A program made the position numbers and the translations under genes. Positions 53,386-62,567 of a stretch of DNA of 64,000 bases are shown piece by piece. The DNA is from Lachnospiraceae bacterium UBA1729 (GTDB taxonomy: Bacteria; Bacillota; Clostridia; Lachnospirales; Lachnospiraceae): assembly GCA_002315945.1 (NCBI GenBank), contig DCIJ01000055.1, positions 1 to 64,000 of the forward strand, in the 5' to 3' direction. The notes under the pieces were generated by a model. It was not told the DNA's origin, searched no databases, and saw nothing but the letters and a program-made list of their open reading frames with translations. Within the stretch, counting starts at the first letter, position 1; every line of letters begins with the position of its first letter.

Positions 53386-54846
53386 TTATTTGGAGCTTCC
53401 AAAATCCATATCGCTCTTATTGCCTAAAGTTACCGGAACTGTGAACTCCTGATAATTCTGACCATTACCACGCTTAACAGTTACATTAACTGTTGTTCCA
53501 GCCGGATAATATTTCAATTTCTTCTGAAGCTCCTCCATTGTGGTGATTCCTGTATCATCAAATTTTACAATTACATCACCCTGTACAAGTCCAGCCTTGG
53601 CAGCTCCGGTATTCTCATATACCTGACCAATATAGATTCCCTTGGGTAATCCATATGCCTTGGAAACCTCGTCAGTTACATTAATTCCTGATATTCCAAG
53701 ATATGATTCCTGACCTGCCTCAACCTTGCTTCTGGTTTCCTTGCCCATGAGGCTTTCAATGATAGGACGTGCTTCTGATATTGGTATAGCATAACCCATT
53801 CCTTCAACAATTGCACCACCTATTTTATTTGAATTAATTCCAATTACCTGTCCAGAAATATTGAGAAGGGCTCCTCCTGAGTTACCAGGATTAATTGCTG
53901 CATCAGTCTGAATCAGATCAAAATCTGTATTGGTCATATCCATCTTTCTATGAATAGCACTTATGACACCTGTTGTAACAGACTGGCCATAGCCCATGGC
54001 ATTTCCTATAGCAATAGCAGGTTCGCCAACCTTAAGCTTGTCACTGTCACCCAACTCTGCTATGGCAATTTTACTTTTTGTTTCTGCCTTAATATTTTCA
54101 AGAGGAATTGCAACAACCGCCAGATCCTTCTCAGAATCATAGCCCTTAACCAGTGCATCAGCCTTTTCCTCATCATTAAATGTTATGGTGAGAGTATCTG
54201 CATCACTAATTACATGATAATTTGTCACAATCAAAAGCTCTGAATCGGTCTGTTTTACAATAATTCCCGAACCAGCAGACTGACTTTCCTGAGTAAACTG
54301 CTGTCCCCAGAAATTTTGCGCGGTTACAGTTCCAGTATTGGTTACCTGCACAACTGCCGGCATTACCTTATCAACAACTGCCGTTACATCAGTTACAACG
54401 GTTGTAACCTGCTTCTCTTCAGTCTCTGCCGGAGCCTCAGGAGCAGCCTGGGCTTCTTCTTTTTCAGGATTTAATGCCTCCTGAATTTCTTCAATAGGAT
54501 TTTTAATGGCATTTTCTTCTCCATCTGGATGGAGCAGTGTATTTATTTCCTTAAAACCATAAAATGTGGTTCCGGCACATACACCAAATATTATTCCACA
54601 CAATAGGGCAATAGCTAACTTCTTACCAAGAGAGGTCTTTTTGTTATTGCCATGCTGTCTGCTTCCATTATATCTGCTGTCAAACTCCTGATTCATCTTT
54701 CCAAATTCATCATCCTGATTGCCACCATTATATCCATTACCATTGGGACGGTTATAACTTCCACCACTGTAATATCCATAATGAGTCTCCTCTGGATCTC
54801 TGTATCCGTAATTATATCCGCCTTCTCGTTTGTTCTCGTCGTTCAT
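53386..54846 (-). CDS. htrA: HtrA/DegP-type membrane-anchored serine protease
   Basis: A 486-residue protein. A Tyr/Gly/Asn-rich cytosolic tail (1-70) precedes one membrane helix at about 74-96. The trypsin-like domain has His211 in TNYHVIS, Asp241 in SEKDLAVV and Ser323 in INPGNSGGAL, so the triad is intact. One PDZ domain follows (about 380-475, with GIYIGQVYENTGAAKAGL). HtrA proteins degrade misfolded exported proteins and are induced by envelope stress. It is first in an operon 12 bases ahead of the histidine phosphatase gene. Palindromes upstream suggest regulated expression. Confidence 0.94.
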   Translation of the reverse strand: MNDENKREGGYNYGYRDPEETHYGYYSGGSYNRPNGNGYNGGNQDDEFGKMNQEFDSRYNGSRQHGNNKKTSLGKKLAIALLCGIIFGVCAGTTFYGFKEINTLLHPDGEENAIKNPIEEIQEALNPEKEEAQAAPEAPAETEEKQVTTVVTDVTAVVDKVMPAVVQVTNTGTVTAQNFWGQQFTQESQSAGSGIIVKQTDSELLIVTNYHVISDADTLTITFNDEEKADALVKGYDSEKDLAVVAIPLENIKAETKSKIAIAELGDSDKLKVGEPAIAIGNAMGYGQSVTTGVISAIHRKMDMTNTDFDLIQTDAAINPGNSGGALLNISGQVIGINSNKIGGAIVEGMGYAIPISEARPIIESLMGKETRSKVEAGQESYLGISGINVTDEVSKAYGLPKGIYIGQVYENTGAAKAGLVQGDVIVKFDDTGITTMEELQKKLKYYPAGTTVNVTVKRGNGQNYQEFTVPVTLGNKSDMDFGSSK

Positions 54847-54886
54847 AACTCTGCCTTCCTAACTGATACTATATGATTTATTTTTT

Positions 54887-54965
54887 CCCTGATATCAGGG
54901 TCTGTTCTATTCTGAATAGAATATTAATATCCAATTGTGTTCAATTTGTGATAAAAGTATTACAA
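54887..54965 (-). promoter_or_regulatory. Palindrome-rich upstream region of htrA
   Basis: Three inverted repeats occur in this order: CCCTGATATCAGGG (54887-54900, perfect), TTCTATTC-T-GAATAGAA (54905-54921, perfect) and TTGTGATA-AAAG-TATTACAA (54946-54965, one mismatch). On the minus strand a TATTCT -10-like box lies near 54922. They are candidate operators or leader hairpins for htrA. Confidence 0.45.
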
Positions 54966-54976
54966 AAATGAAAAAT

Positions 54977-55013
54977 CCTGACCCTCACGAAATACTACTT
55001 TGTAAGGCTCAGG
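54977..55013 (-). terminator. Weak terminator-like hairpin upstream of htrA
   Basis: CCTGACCCT and AGGCTCAGG pair over 9 bases with one mismatch and enclose a 19-base loop; on the minus strand an ATTTTTC tract follows. It could end a transcript coming from the region to the right, including the secreted coiled-coil gene. Confidence 0.45.
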
Positions 55014-55037
55014 AAAAAAATACCTATAAAAGGGAGG

Positions 55038-55066
55038 ATGCCAGGTAACCTATCGTCACCTGGCAT
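55038..55066 (-). other. Hairpin resembling a stub of 5S rRNA helix I
   Basis: The perfect inverted pair ATGCCAGGT/ACCTGGCAT encloses an 11-base loop containing, on the minus strand, GACGATAGG. The outer strand ATGCCAGGTGACGATAGG resembles the start of a 5S rRNA and the other arm its 3' end, as if the middle had been lost. The match is by memory of 5S sequences and short, so this is only a suggestion. Confidence 0.3.
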
Positions 55067-55359
55067 TTATTATGAAAAAGCTTTTTAAGTTTTTTGAAAA
55101 TGTCTAATTTGTGTATCAAGTCGTTTGCTTTACTTGATGATGTTAGTATACGTCACACTTTTGAACAAAATTAATTATGTAAATTAACGTTTGTTTAATG
55201 ATTTATGAACATTTTATGAACAAAAGCTCTTTCAAACCCTATTTTTACACCACGTATACGTGCTACGCATACGCATATGTTATGTTTTCGTGATTTTTAA
55301 TAATTTCTGCCTATAGGTTTTGAACAAAATTTTTCACAATTTTCAAAGGATGATTTTGT
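55067..55359. other. Intergenic DNA with short repeats
   Basis: No gene is apparent in this AT-rich stretch. It contains two perfect copies of TTTTGAACAAAATT (55159-55172 and 55318-55331), further TGAACA motifs near 55206-55225, the palindrome CACGTATACGTG (55251-55262) and, on the minus strand, a TATACT -10-like sequence near 55146 that could start a short RNA running toward htrA. Nothing further can be supported. Confidence 0.5.
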
Positions 55360-57489
55360 CTATTCTGTCTTGATTTCTGACACTATGCTGTCACTCATCT
55401 GTTCATGAATGGCTTTCTCGGCTACTGCCTTCTGAGTATCAATAGCCTTTGGCTTTTCCTCTTCCTTCTTTCCAGTTATGAAATTGATAATCTTTTTGAA
55501 TACAGCCTTAATTCTTCCCCATGCACCAAGATCCTCCTTGGGTGGTTCGATATCAACCGCATTATCTAACTCTTCATCATCAATTGTGATTTCTTTGGTT
55601 CTCATTATTATCTGAATAGAAGCAGGTGTACTATTCTTGGAAGAGGTAAATGAAGGGAATGCCTGATTAATATCCAGATTCAGTACATTACTGTCTGCCT
55701 CTATCTCATCAATCTCATCATCGATGGCATTCTTCATGGTATCCTTAGCCTTGCGGAAAGTATCTGTTCCATCAGTAATACCAATAGTGCTGCCAATAAT
55801 ATCTATCATTCCATCCAGAGATGAATCTATAGCAGTACTTACTGCCCCTTCGGTAATATCCATAATATTTCTAAGACTTCTAAGGGCTGTCTGGGTAGCC
55901 TTAACTGACACATCTGCGTTGTAGAGGAAATCCTCCATCATATCAATCAGGTTATTCAGATTGGTTCTGTAATCCTTGTTTGCTTCCCATGCCAGAGCAT
56001 CTCCCTGAACTAACAGAGACTGTACTACCTTGAGCATGTCGTCTATGTCACTTACCATGGTCATAGTCTCGTTCATAGGTCCTACGCTCTTGCCCAGCAG
56101 TTCTCCCGACATTCCTGCCAGACTGGCGTCAATTAATAAATCTGCATTTCCAGTGCCCTGGTCGACAATGCTAGCAGCCGCCTGTTTCATCAATGCTGCT
56201 TGCTGCTCAGAGGTTAATGCCCCAAAGGCTCCGGCACCGCCTGCAAGTTCTTGCGCTTTTGCTAACACTGTAGCATTCGAAGTACCTGCTATTGCCTCAA
56301 GCTTGGCCTGGGATACCTTCAGCACACTTTCCAGTGCTTTAAGCTCCTCCTCGGCTTCTTCAGAATCACTCTTTGCCAGTTTTTTCAAATCACGCAGCTT
56401 ATCATTCAGATCATCCAGATCTTCTCTGGTTTCCTCTGTATAGTACTGCATACTATAGATAGTACTTCTCAGGCCCTCCATTCTGTCCATGGCCTTGTTG
56501 AAATCCTGCTGCTCAATGGCAGACTGGTTAGCCAGGAATGTAAGACTGTTGGAAATACCATCCAGTGAATCTATAGCTGCATCGGCATCAGCCTTAACCT
56601 GATCCTTGTTGGCATCATAGGTTCCCTTTGCCTGCTTTGCAGCTTCCAGACCTTTTCTTGTCTTTTCCAGGCCACCTCTCATGCTTGACAGATTGTCAAA
56701 GATAATATCAGCACTGTCGCTCATTAAGTCCAGTGAATCCTTAACCTTGTTCTTAACCTCACGTACATCACTGATCATTCCCAGTGAATCAAGAGTTGCA
56801 GGAACCATCATTATAAAGGTTCCCATTGACTCGTAGGATTTTGTTCCAAGGTCTATCTGGAAGGTATTTTCTTCTCCTGGAAGAGCCAGGAAAAATACTG
56901 CCTTTTTGGTTCCAAGGCTCTGAGTCTGAGCTCCTGGAGCATTCAGGGAATAGGTGTCAGAATCCATATCTGCAATGGTTCCAACTGCCAATACCATGTT
57001 ATTTTTATAATATTCAGGGGCCTTTTTATTAGGAACTGCCTCTATCAGAGTTGTTACCAGTCCACTGGCTCCAGCCAGATCCTCACCCTTTACGGGTTTT
57101 CCATTGAGTCTGTAGCTTACATCAATTGTCCAGGGAAGCTCCATATCCAGTTTGTCGGATTTAGCTTCGAAGTAAAATGTCTCTGCATCACTACCGCTAA
57201 TATCCCACTTTACCTGGTCTCCATTTATGACAGGCTGAATGGAATTGGTCATATTGATTACTTCCTGATAATTTCCGTAATCAATTATTTCGGTATTTCC
57301 GTTAAGTACACATCCCTTAACAATCTCTACCTCGTCTATTCCACCATAATAGTCCGTGTTTATATATACAGCTTCATCAACTTCAACCTTTGGCGCTGCT
57401 GCCAGCACATTCACTGGAAGTGTTCCTGCCACCATCAGTCCTGCCATTGATACTGCCATTATTCTGTTCATTATTTTTTGTGTTCGCAT
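55360..57489 (-). CDS. Secreted coiled-coil protein, partner of MMPL exporter
   Basis: A 709-residue exported protein. The signal peptide ends near LPVNVLAAA; residues 30-250 form beta-rich domains, and about 255-600 are long alpha-helical/coiled-coil segments (LDDLNDKLRDLKKLAK, LKALESVLKVSQAKLEAI). A basic, Lys-rich region with a possible C-terminal hydrophobic segment follows (about 640-665). No enzyme motif is visible. The start at 57489 has AAGGAG 8 bases upstream; the TTG at 57498 is unlikely. It lies directly after the MMPL-type transporter gene and probably works with it, as secreted helical partners do in some Gram-positive efflux systems. Confidence 0.7.
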   Translation of the reverse strand: MRTQKIMNRIMAVSMAGLMVAGTLPVNVLAAAPKVEVDEAVYINTDYYGGIDEVEIVKGCVLNGNTEIIDYGNYQEVINMTNSIQPVINGDQVKWDISGSDAETFYFEAKSDKLDMELPWTIDVSYRLNGKPVKGEDLAGASGLVTTLIEAVPNKKAPEYYKNNMVLAVGTIADMDSDTYSLNAPGAQTQSLGTKKAVFFLALPGEENTFQIDLGTKSYESMGTFIMMVPATLDSLGMISDVREVKNKVKDSLDLMSDSADIIFDNLSSMRGGLEKTRKGLEAAKQAKGTYDANKDQVKADADAAIDSLDGISNSLTFLANQSAIEQQDFNKAMDRMEGLRSTIYSMQYYTEETREDLDDLNDKLRDLKKLAKSDSEEAEEELKALESVLKVSQAKLEAIAGTSNATVLAKAQELAGGAGAFGALTSEQQAALMKQAAASIVDQGTGNADLLIDASLAGMSGELLGKSVGPMNETMTMVSDIDDMLKVVQSLLVQGDALAWEANKDYRTNLNNLIDMMEDFLYNADVSVKATQTALRSLRNIMDITEGAVSTAIDSSLDGMIDIIGSTIGITDGTDTFRKAKDTMKNAIDDEIDEIEADSNVLNLDINQAFPSFTSSKNSTPASIQIIMRTKEITIDDEELDNAVDIEPPKEDLGAWGRIKAVFKKIINFITGKKEEEKPKAIDTQKAVAEKAIHEQMSDSIVSEIKTE

Positions 57490-57544
57490 TACCAACACTC
57501 CTTACTAAATACAAACTCTGCAACCAACTGACAACTTAGTACTT

Positions 57545-59740
57545 TTATTTTTTCTTAGTAGCTTTTTCCTTTTTCTTTTTCAGTTCAACCTTTTTATGAG
57601 GCTTATTTTTACTAAAGATTCTGTCTGAAAGCTCTCTCTCTCTAAAGATTAGTCCATCAAAGGTACTCATGAGGGCAGGTATAGCCACCATAACCATCAG
57701 CATACTCATAAATCCGCCTCGGCCAATCATATGTCCTATGGAAGAGATCGCACTTACTGATGAAATAAAATAAATACTATATCCGGCAAGAGTAAGTATC
57801 ATACCTGAAGTAATAATACTTGAAATACTCTTCCTCAGTGTATTGATGCCTGACTGGAAAGGAGTCATGCCTTCCTCGCGGCTTGCCAGATAATTATTGG
57901 TCATAAGAATTGAATAGTCTACCGTTGCACCCATCTGAACGCAGCTTACAATTACATATCCGGTAAACATCAGCGTTTCACCCTGGATATAGGGTGTTGC
58001 CATATTAAGGAAAAGAGCCACACCGATAGGAATCAGCACCAGGATTGGCAAAAGCAGTGATTTGAAAGCAATCATAACAACTACCGCTATACCCATAACT
58101 GAAAATCCTTCTGTAATGAGGTAATCATTCAGAATTATCGTCTTGATTTCCTGAGTACTTGGTGTATGTCCTACCACATAGGAATTATTGGGGTAATAAC
58201 GCTTTACAATCCCTGTAATCTCGTCATTAGTCTGAAATGCCAGTTCACTCTCTATGGATGTCCTTGTGTACAAAAGCATTCTGGCATAATTGTCACTTCT
58301 AAGGAGACTTGTAATACTGCTTGGAACTATCGATTCAGGAATACCCTCTGGCAATACAGATGACAAACCAGTACAGCTTCTCACATAGTACAAATCCTTA
58401 AGTTCTTCAGCCATCTGCCGCTCTCTGACCGGATCCCCATTGGGAACAATCAGCAGATACAGATCGCTTCGTCCAAACTTTTCCTCTATTTCATTGGAAT
58501 CATCATATACCTGAGTTCCTTCGCTTCGTCCCATGGCCGAATTACCAAAGGAATAATCATTCATGCTCTGAGCAATATATGCAGGAACTACAATAATAGC
58601 CATCAGTGCAAGAACCACATATCTCATGCCAAAGATAGCTCTTGAGCTCTTTTCAAACTTGGGCATAAAGCTCTTATGTTTATATTTTTCAATCTTGTCG
58701 TCAAATTTGAGAATAAGAGCCGGCATCAGCAACAGAACTGTAAGCACCGAACAGATAATGGACTTTCCTAATACAAAGCCTATATCTGCACCCAGTGTAA
58801 AGCTCATGGTACCCAGCGCCACAAAGCCTACGAAGGTGGTCATGGCTGAGGACAGAATAGAAACAGCTGACGCATTAATTGCTCTCTTCATGGCCTCAGG
58901 CTTGTTGCCCGGATGCTCATGGTTCATGGTTTCAAAAGTCTCCAACAGGAATATTGAATAGTCCATACTGGTAGCCAGCTGGAGAACCGATGCCACCGAC
59001 TGACTAAGGAATGAAATCCGGCCAAACATCAGGTTCGACCCCTGATTTAACATAATAGCTATTCCCATTACCGCCAAAAACAAAAGTGGCTCAAGCCAGG
59101 AAGTAGTTGTAATAAGCAGAATTACTAAAATAATTAGTACTGCCAGAATCATGATAACAACTATTTCGGAGCTTACATTGTCAATCAGAGATTTGGTTTC
59201 AATGGCAGGCCCTGCATAGGCAGCCTTATCTCCAAGCATCTCCTGTATTTCTACAATGGCACTATCAGTGCTGTCTGCGTAATCACCCTCCTTGAAGGTA
59301 ATATCCATAACAGCACATCTGTCCTTGTAATAATCGCTCTGGCTGGCAGCATCAGTAAAATCGCCACCCATGAATACATCCGCACTCATCCAGCTGACCA
59401 TATCAACGCCTTCAACGCCTTCCAGCATCTGCTTATACATGGCAGCTTCGTAGATTGATACATCCCTTATCATTACTCTGGCTGTTCCAGGGTAACCAAA
59501 CTCTTCTTCCATTACATCAATGGATTCCCTGGTTACTGCGCTCTGGGGCAGATACTCTGTCAGGTCGTAATTTACCTTTACTAAGGGAAACATAGCCAGA
59601 CACACAAAAAAAGCAATAACGAAGATAGTTGTAATCAGTCCATACTGATCAACAATAAATCCGGCTATGCCGCCAGTCCCATTAATTGCTTCTTTTCTCT
59701 TTCTAACTCTTTTAATTAATTTATCTACTAATTTTGTCAT
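57545..59740 (-). CDS. MMPL/RND family membrane transporter
   Basis: A 731-residue transporter with 12 helices arranged as two RND half-repeats of six, each preceded by an extracellular loop of about 150-200 residues. The repeat segments include SMDYSIFLLETFETMNHE and TVDYSILMTNNYLASREEG, the conserved acidic helices that carry protons in this superfamily, and SSAMTTFVGFVALGTMSF / SGMILTLAGYSIYF. The C terminus is Lys-rich. MMPL proteins export lipids, siderophores or peptides by proton motive force. Substrate unknown; a YdfJ- or MmpL-like role is possible. Confidence 0.9.
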   Translation of the reverse strand: MTKLVDKLIKRVRKRKEAINGTGGIAGFIVDQYGLITTIFVIAFFVCLAMFPLVKVNYDLTEYLPQSAVTRESIDVMEEEFGYPGTARVMIRDVSIYEAAMYKQMLEGVEGVDMVSWMSADVFMGGDFTDAASQSDYYKDRCAVMDITFKEGDYADSTDSAIVEIQEMLGDKAAYAGPAIETKSLIDNVSSEIVVIMILAVLIILVILLITTTSWLEPLLFLAVMGIAIMLNQGSNLMFGRISFLSQSVASVLQLATSMDYSIFLLETFETMNHEHPGNKPEAMKRAINASAVSILSSAMTTFVGFVALGTMSFTLGADIGFVLGKSIICSVLTVLLLMPALILKFDDKIEKYKHKSFMPKFEKSSRAIFGMRYVVLALMAIIVVPAYIAQSMNDYSFGNSAMGRSEGTQVYDDSNEIEEKFGRSDLYLLIVPNGDPVRERQMAEELKDLYYVRSCTGLSSVLPEGIPESIVPSSITSLLRSDNYARMLLYTRTSIESELAFQTNDEITGIVKRYYPNNSYVVGHTPSTQEIKTIILNDYLITEGFSVMGIAVVVMIAFKSLLLPILVLIPIGVALFLNMATPYIQGETLMFTGYVIVSCVQMGATVDYSILMTNNYLASREEGMTPFQSGINTLRKSISSIITSGMILTLAGYSIYFISSVSAISSIGHMIGRGGFMSMLMVMVAIPALMSTFDGLIFRERELSDRIFSKNKPHKKVELKKKKEKATKKK

Positions 59741-59776
59741 AGTTCACCACTCACGCCACAAAACTCACAACAGGCT

Positions 59777-59785
59777 ATTATACCA
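59777..59785 (-). promoter_or_regulatory. Extended -10 promoter of the MMPL transporter gene
   Basis: Minus strand TGG-TATAAT (59782-59777), preceded at about 17 bases by GTGAAA, a 4/6 -35. It gives a start near 59770, about 30 bases before the ATG at 59740. Confidence 0.6.
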
Positions 59786-59896
59786 CATCAGACTCGACTT
59801 TTCACGCGCTTCCGCTCATTTTTTACGCATTTGTGGTATTTTTTGCTATGTGTTTTTATTCTTACAACGTTCCCACCTTATTAATGTGCAGTATTA

Positions 59897-61834
59897 TCAC
59901 ATCTGCTTTTCAAAGTAGTCCGCCAACCTTTCCATAGGCACTGGAGGTGAATAGAAATATCCCTGAATCAGGCGAAATCCTCTCTCAACCGAAAAATCTC
60001 TCTGCTCAGCATTTTCAACGCCCTCAACCAGAGACAAAATTCCACATTTATTAAAGAAGTCCACCAGCAGCTTTAGCAGTTCATCTGCCTTATGGTCCTC
60101 TATGGCCTTGTATAGCATAGCCTTGTCAAATTTAATTGTCATAAATGGATAGGTTACTATTCTTTCCATGTTGGAATAGCCCGTTCCAAAGTCATCCAGG
60201 ACAAGCCTTACCCCGGCGCGGTTCAATTCTTTCATGGTATTAAGAATCGAATTGTAATCACTCAACTCTACACTCTCTGTAATCTCTATCCTAATCTTCC
60301 CTGGATCCACACCATTTTGTTCAATAATTCCCAGAATCTCCGAAGCAAAGGTAGGCTGCTGGAACTCACCTGTAGAGCAGTTAATACTGATTGCATCAAC
60401 CTTATATCCCTCCTGCTCCAGACTCTTAATCTTTTTGCACACCTTGTTTACCATTATCAATGTAAGGGGGTGGATACAGTTAATCTGCTCTGCCACTCCA
60501 ATAAATTCATCCGGGAACAGCATTCTTCCATTATCTTCAATACGCATGAGGGCCTCTGCCACCCTGCATTTGCCCGTGTCGGCATCAGCTATTGGCTGGG
60601 CATAGCATATTATTCTGGGATCGTCCAGATCTCCTCTTGCACGGATGTCCGAGAGAATGTGTTCTACAGCATATGATTTTATATAATCCTGCACATCCTC
60701 CTTGGTAACATTATAGTATTCGCGAGTATTATAATCAGTGAATCCTGCCTGAATCTTTCTGACAGCCCCCTTGATTACTTTTCCGCTGGGGGCACCCGCA
60801 CTTTCCCTGACTGTAATCATTTTATAGGCTGGATCCAGCTTCCTTTGCCCAAATCTGACCTCATTCTCCATGATTTTCTGTATTCCAGAGATTATTCTTT
60901 CAGCCTCTTCTTCATCCTTCACATAGCAAAAGCCCATATATGTATACATATTATGGGAAAAAATTTGCATTCCATAACTCAGTGCCTCGATTTCCCTGCA
61001 TATTTTCGAACTGGCATATTTTATTCCAGCCATAATATCATCAAACTCTCTGTTTTTTAGCTGAGGGAATCTTACATAAATATACACATACTTCTTTTTG
61101 CTCTTGGCAGCCCTGTCAAGAATAATATATAGCGGTTCCTCTGATCTGCAGCCAAAGTTTTCGTCAAATTTAGTATTATGGAAAAGTATATAAAACAGTG
61201 TGAAGGGCAATACATAGGTATAGCTGGTTATAACAAGCGTAGGGAAAAAGAACTGAGTCACCAGCACCATAATATCTGCCGGAATAAAAACTGCACTTCC
61301 CCACACTACAACACGGGCTATTGTTTTGTTATTGATTAAAGATGCAGTAAATACAAAACCCGCATCAATGATTCCACAGACAACATAACTCAGATACCAG
61401 TTCGACAGAATAACCTTGCCCTCTGAGTAAACAATCAGCTTGTCAGTAACCATTGGATAAAAAATGATTGCAGCATAAACTACTGCAAACAATGCCTCCA
61501 TTAGCAGAGTGAGCTTAGCCTGAAGGCGTCTTTTATAGCTCAGAAAATTAATGTAGGAAAAAATTAGATTTAATATGAAAATATATAATATTCCAAATAT
61601 TATATATGTAGCATTAAAGAGACTAATGCTAAAGGTTGCCTCACAGGATACCTGATTAAGCATGAAGATGTGCACCAGTATCTCAATAGCTGACAGTCCA
61701 AAGCCCACTGTACACATAACCATCAGTCTTGTCATCTTGGGCTGTTGCACCAATATAAGCAATAGCATCAGCACGCACAGGCTAAGCATTACACATTCTG
61801 TTACAATATCATATCTCAAAAATAAAGCTGGCAT
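59897..61834 (-). CDS. Membrane-bound EAL-domain cyclic-di-GMP phosphodiesterase
   Basis: A 645-residue protein. About 7 membrane helices (residues 10-230) form a sensor module. A middle region (about 235-370) reads like a degenerate nucleotide-cyclase-like domain without a GGDEF motif. The EAL domain (about 395-645) has AEALMRIEDNGR, INCSTGEFQ, IEITES, LDDFGTGYSNMERI, IKFDK, EGVENAEQ and QGYFYSPP, so the metal and substrate residues look intact and it is probably active. GGGGAGAG precedes the start. It could link c-di-GMP to polysaccharide production, but only by neighbourhood. Confidence 0.87.
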   Translation of the reverse strand: MPALFLRYDIVTECVMLSLCVLMLLLILVQQPKMTRLMVMCTVGFGLSAIEILVHIFMLNQVSCEATFSISLFNATYIIFGILYIFILNLIFSYINFLSYKRRLQAKLTLLMEALFAVVYAAIIFYPMVTDKLIVYSEGKVILSNWYLSYVVCGIIDAGFVFTASLINNKTIARVVVWGSAVFIPADIMVLVTQFFFPTLVITSYTYVLPFTLFYILFHNTKFDENFGCRSEEPLYIILDRAAKSKKKYVYIYVRFPQLKNREFDDIMAGIKYASSKICREIEALSYGMQIFSHNMYTYMGFCYVKDEEEAERIISGIQKIMENEVRFGQRKLDPAYKMITVRESAGAPSGKVIKGAVRKIQAGFTDYNTREYYNVTKEDVQDYIKSYAVEHILSDIRARGDLDDPRIICYAQPIADADTGKCRVAEALMRIEDNGRMLFPDEFIGVAEQINCIHPLTLIMVNKVCKKIKSLEQEGYKVDAISINCSTGEFQQPTFASEILGIIEQNGVDPGKIRIEITESVELSDYNSILNTMKELNRAGVRLVLDDFGTGYSNMERIVTYPFMTIKFDKAMLYKAIEDHKADELLKLLVDFFNKCGILSLVEGVENAEQRDFSVERGFRLIQGYFYSPPVPMERLADYFEKQM

Positions 61835-61859
61835 TTCTCTCCCCTAAAGCAAATTCAAG

Positions 61860-62495
61860 CTACTGATTTAAAAATTCCACAAACCTCTTGGCATTATCCA
61901 AATTCTTCGAATTCACAATAATACCCACTGCCACCTGACTGGCCCCTTTGGTACCATCAAACATTTCCCTGTTAAAAAAAGCAGGAAGCTTTTCTGCTCG
62001 TATTCCCAACACCCTGCCGTCAGCCGCAACGACTTTGTCTGGCATATTAGACAGCTCCTCATCAGAAAAAATCTGTCTTAAATCCATAAAAAAGCCTGCA
62101 TCCGCCTCCTGATTAAAGGATTTAAGCTCAGTCACCAGAATATCCAGGTCTCCTGCATTAACCAGAGCCATAAGCTTGGCATTGTACATGGCACTGGTAT
62201 AGCTTTGGTCATCTTCTGTTGAGCCACCCATCTGGCAGACCACTTCATACTTCTTAGTATCAATCCGGGCGAACTCTTCGTAATCCTCTATCAGTGATGT
62301 ATCATCCACTACTGTTGTGTCAAATATCATTATGGACAGAGCTTTTTCCTTCGCTGTCGCTATACTTACTATAACAGAGCAGACTATCAACAGCAACACG
62401 GCGCCTCCGATTGCATGCCATTTATAGTACATCCAGAAGTACTCGCACTTCTTTGCAAAGCTGTAATTTTTGTCTCTTATTGTAGGTTCATTCAT
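61860..62495 (-). CDS. Membrane-anchored protein with a small binding-protein-like domain
   Basis: I do not recognise this 211-residue protein. It has one N-terminal helix (about 27-48, preceded by YKWHAIGG) and an extracellular alpha/beta domain. Segments such as MYNAKLMALVNAGDLDILVTELKSFNQEADAGFFMDL and VAVGIIVNSKNLDNAKRFVEFL resemble the C-terminal half of type II solute-binding proteins, as if half of such a fold were tethered to the membrane. AAGGA lies 9 bases before the start. It lies between acpP and the EAL gene. No function can be named. Confidence 0.45.
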   Translation of the reverse strand: MNEPTIRDKNYSFAKKCEYFWMYYKWHAIGGAVLLLIVCSVIVSIATAKEKALSIMIFDTTVVDDTSLIEDYEEFARIDTKKYEVVCQMGGSTEDDQSYTSAMYNAKLMALVNAGDLDILVTELKSFNQEADAGFFMDLRQIFSDEELSNMPDKVVAADGRVLGIRAEKLPAFFNREMFDGTKGASQVAVGIIVNSKNLDNAKRFVEFLNQ

Positions 62496-62567
62496 TCAAG
62501 CTATTCCTTGTGATAAACATCGTAATGCCACTTACTTTGCTGGTGGCCTTGCAATAAATACAGAAAA

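Noticed and set aside
55038..55066. A complete 5S rRNA gene
   Set aside because: Only the two ends of a helix I-like stem are present, separated by 11 bases instead of about 100.
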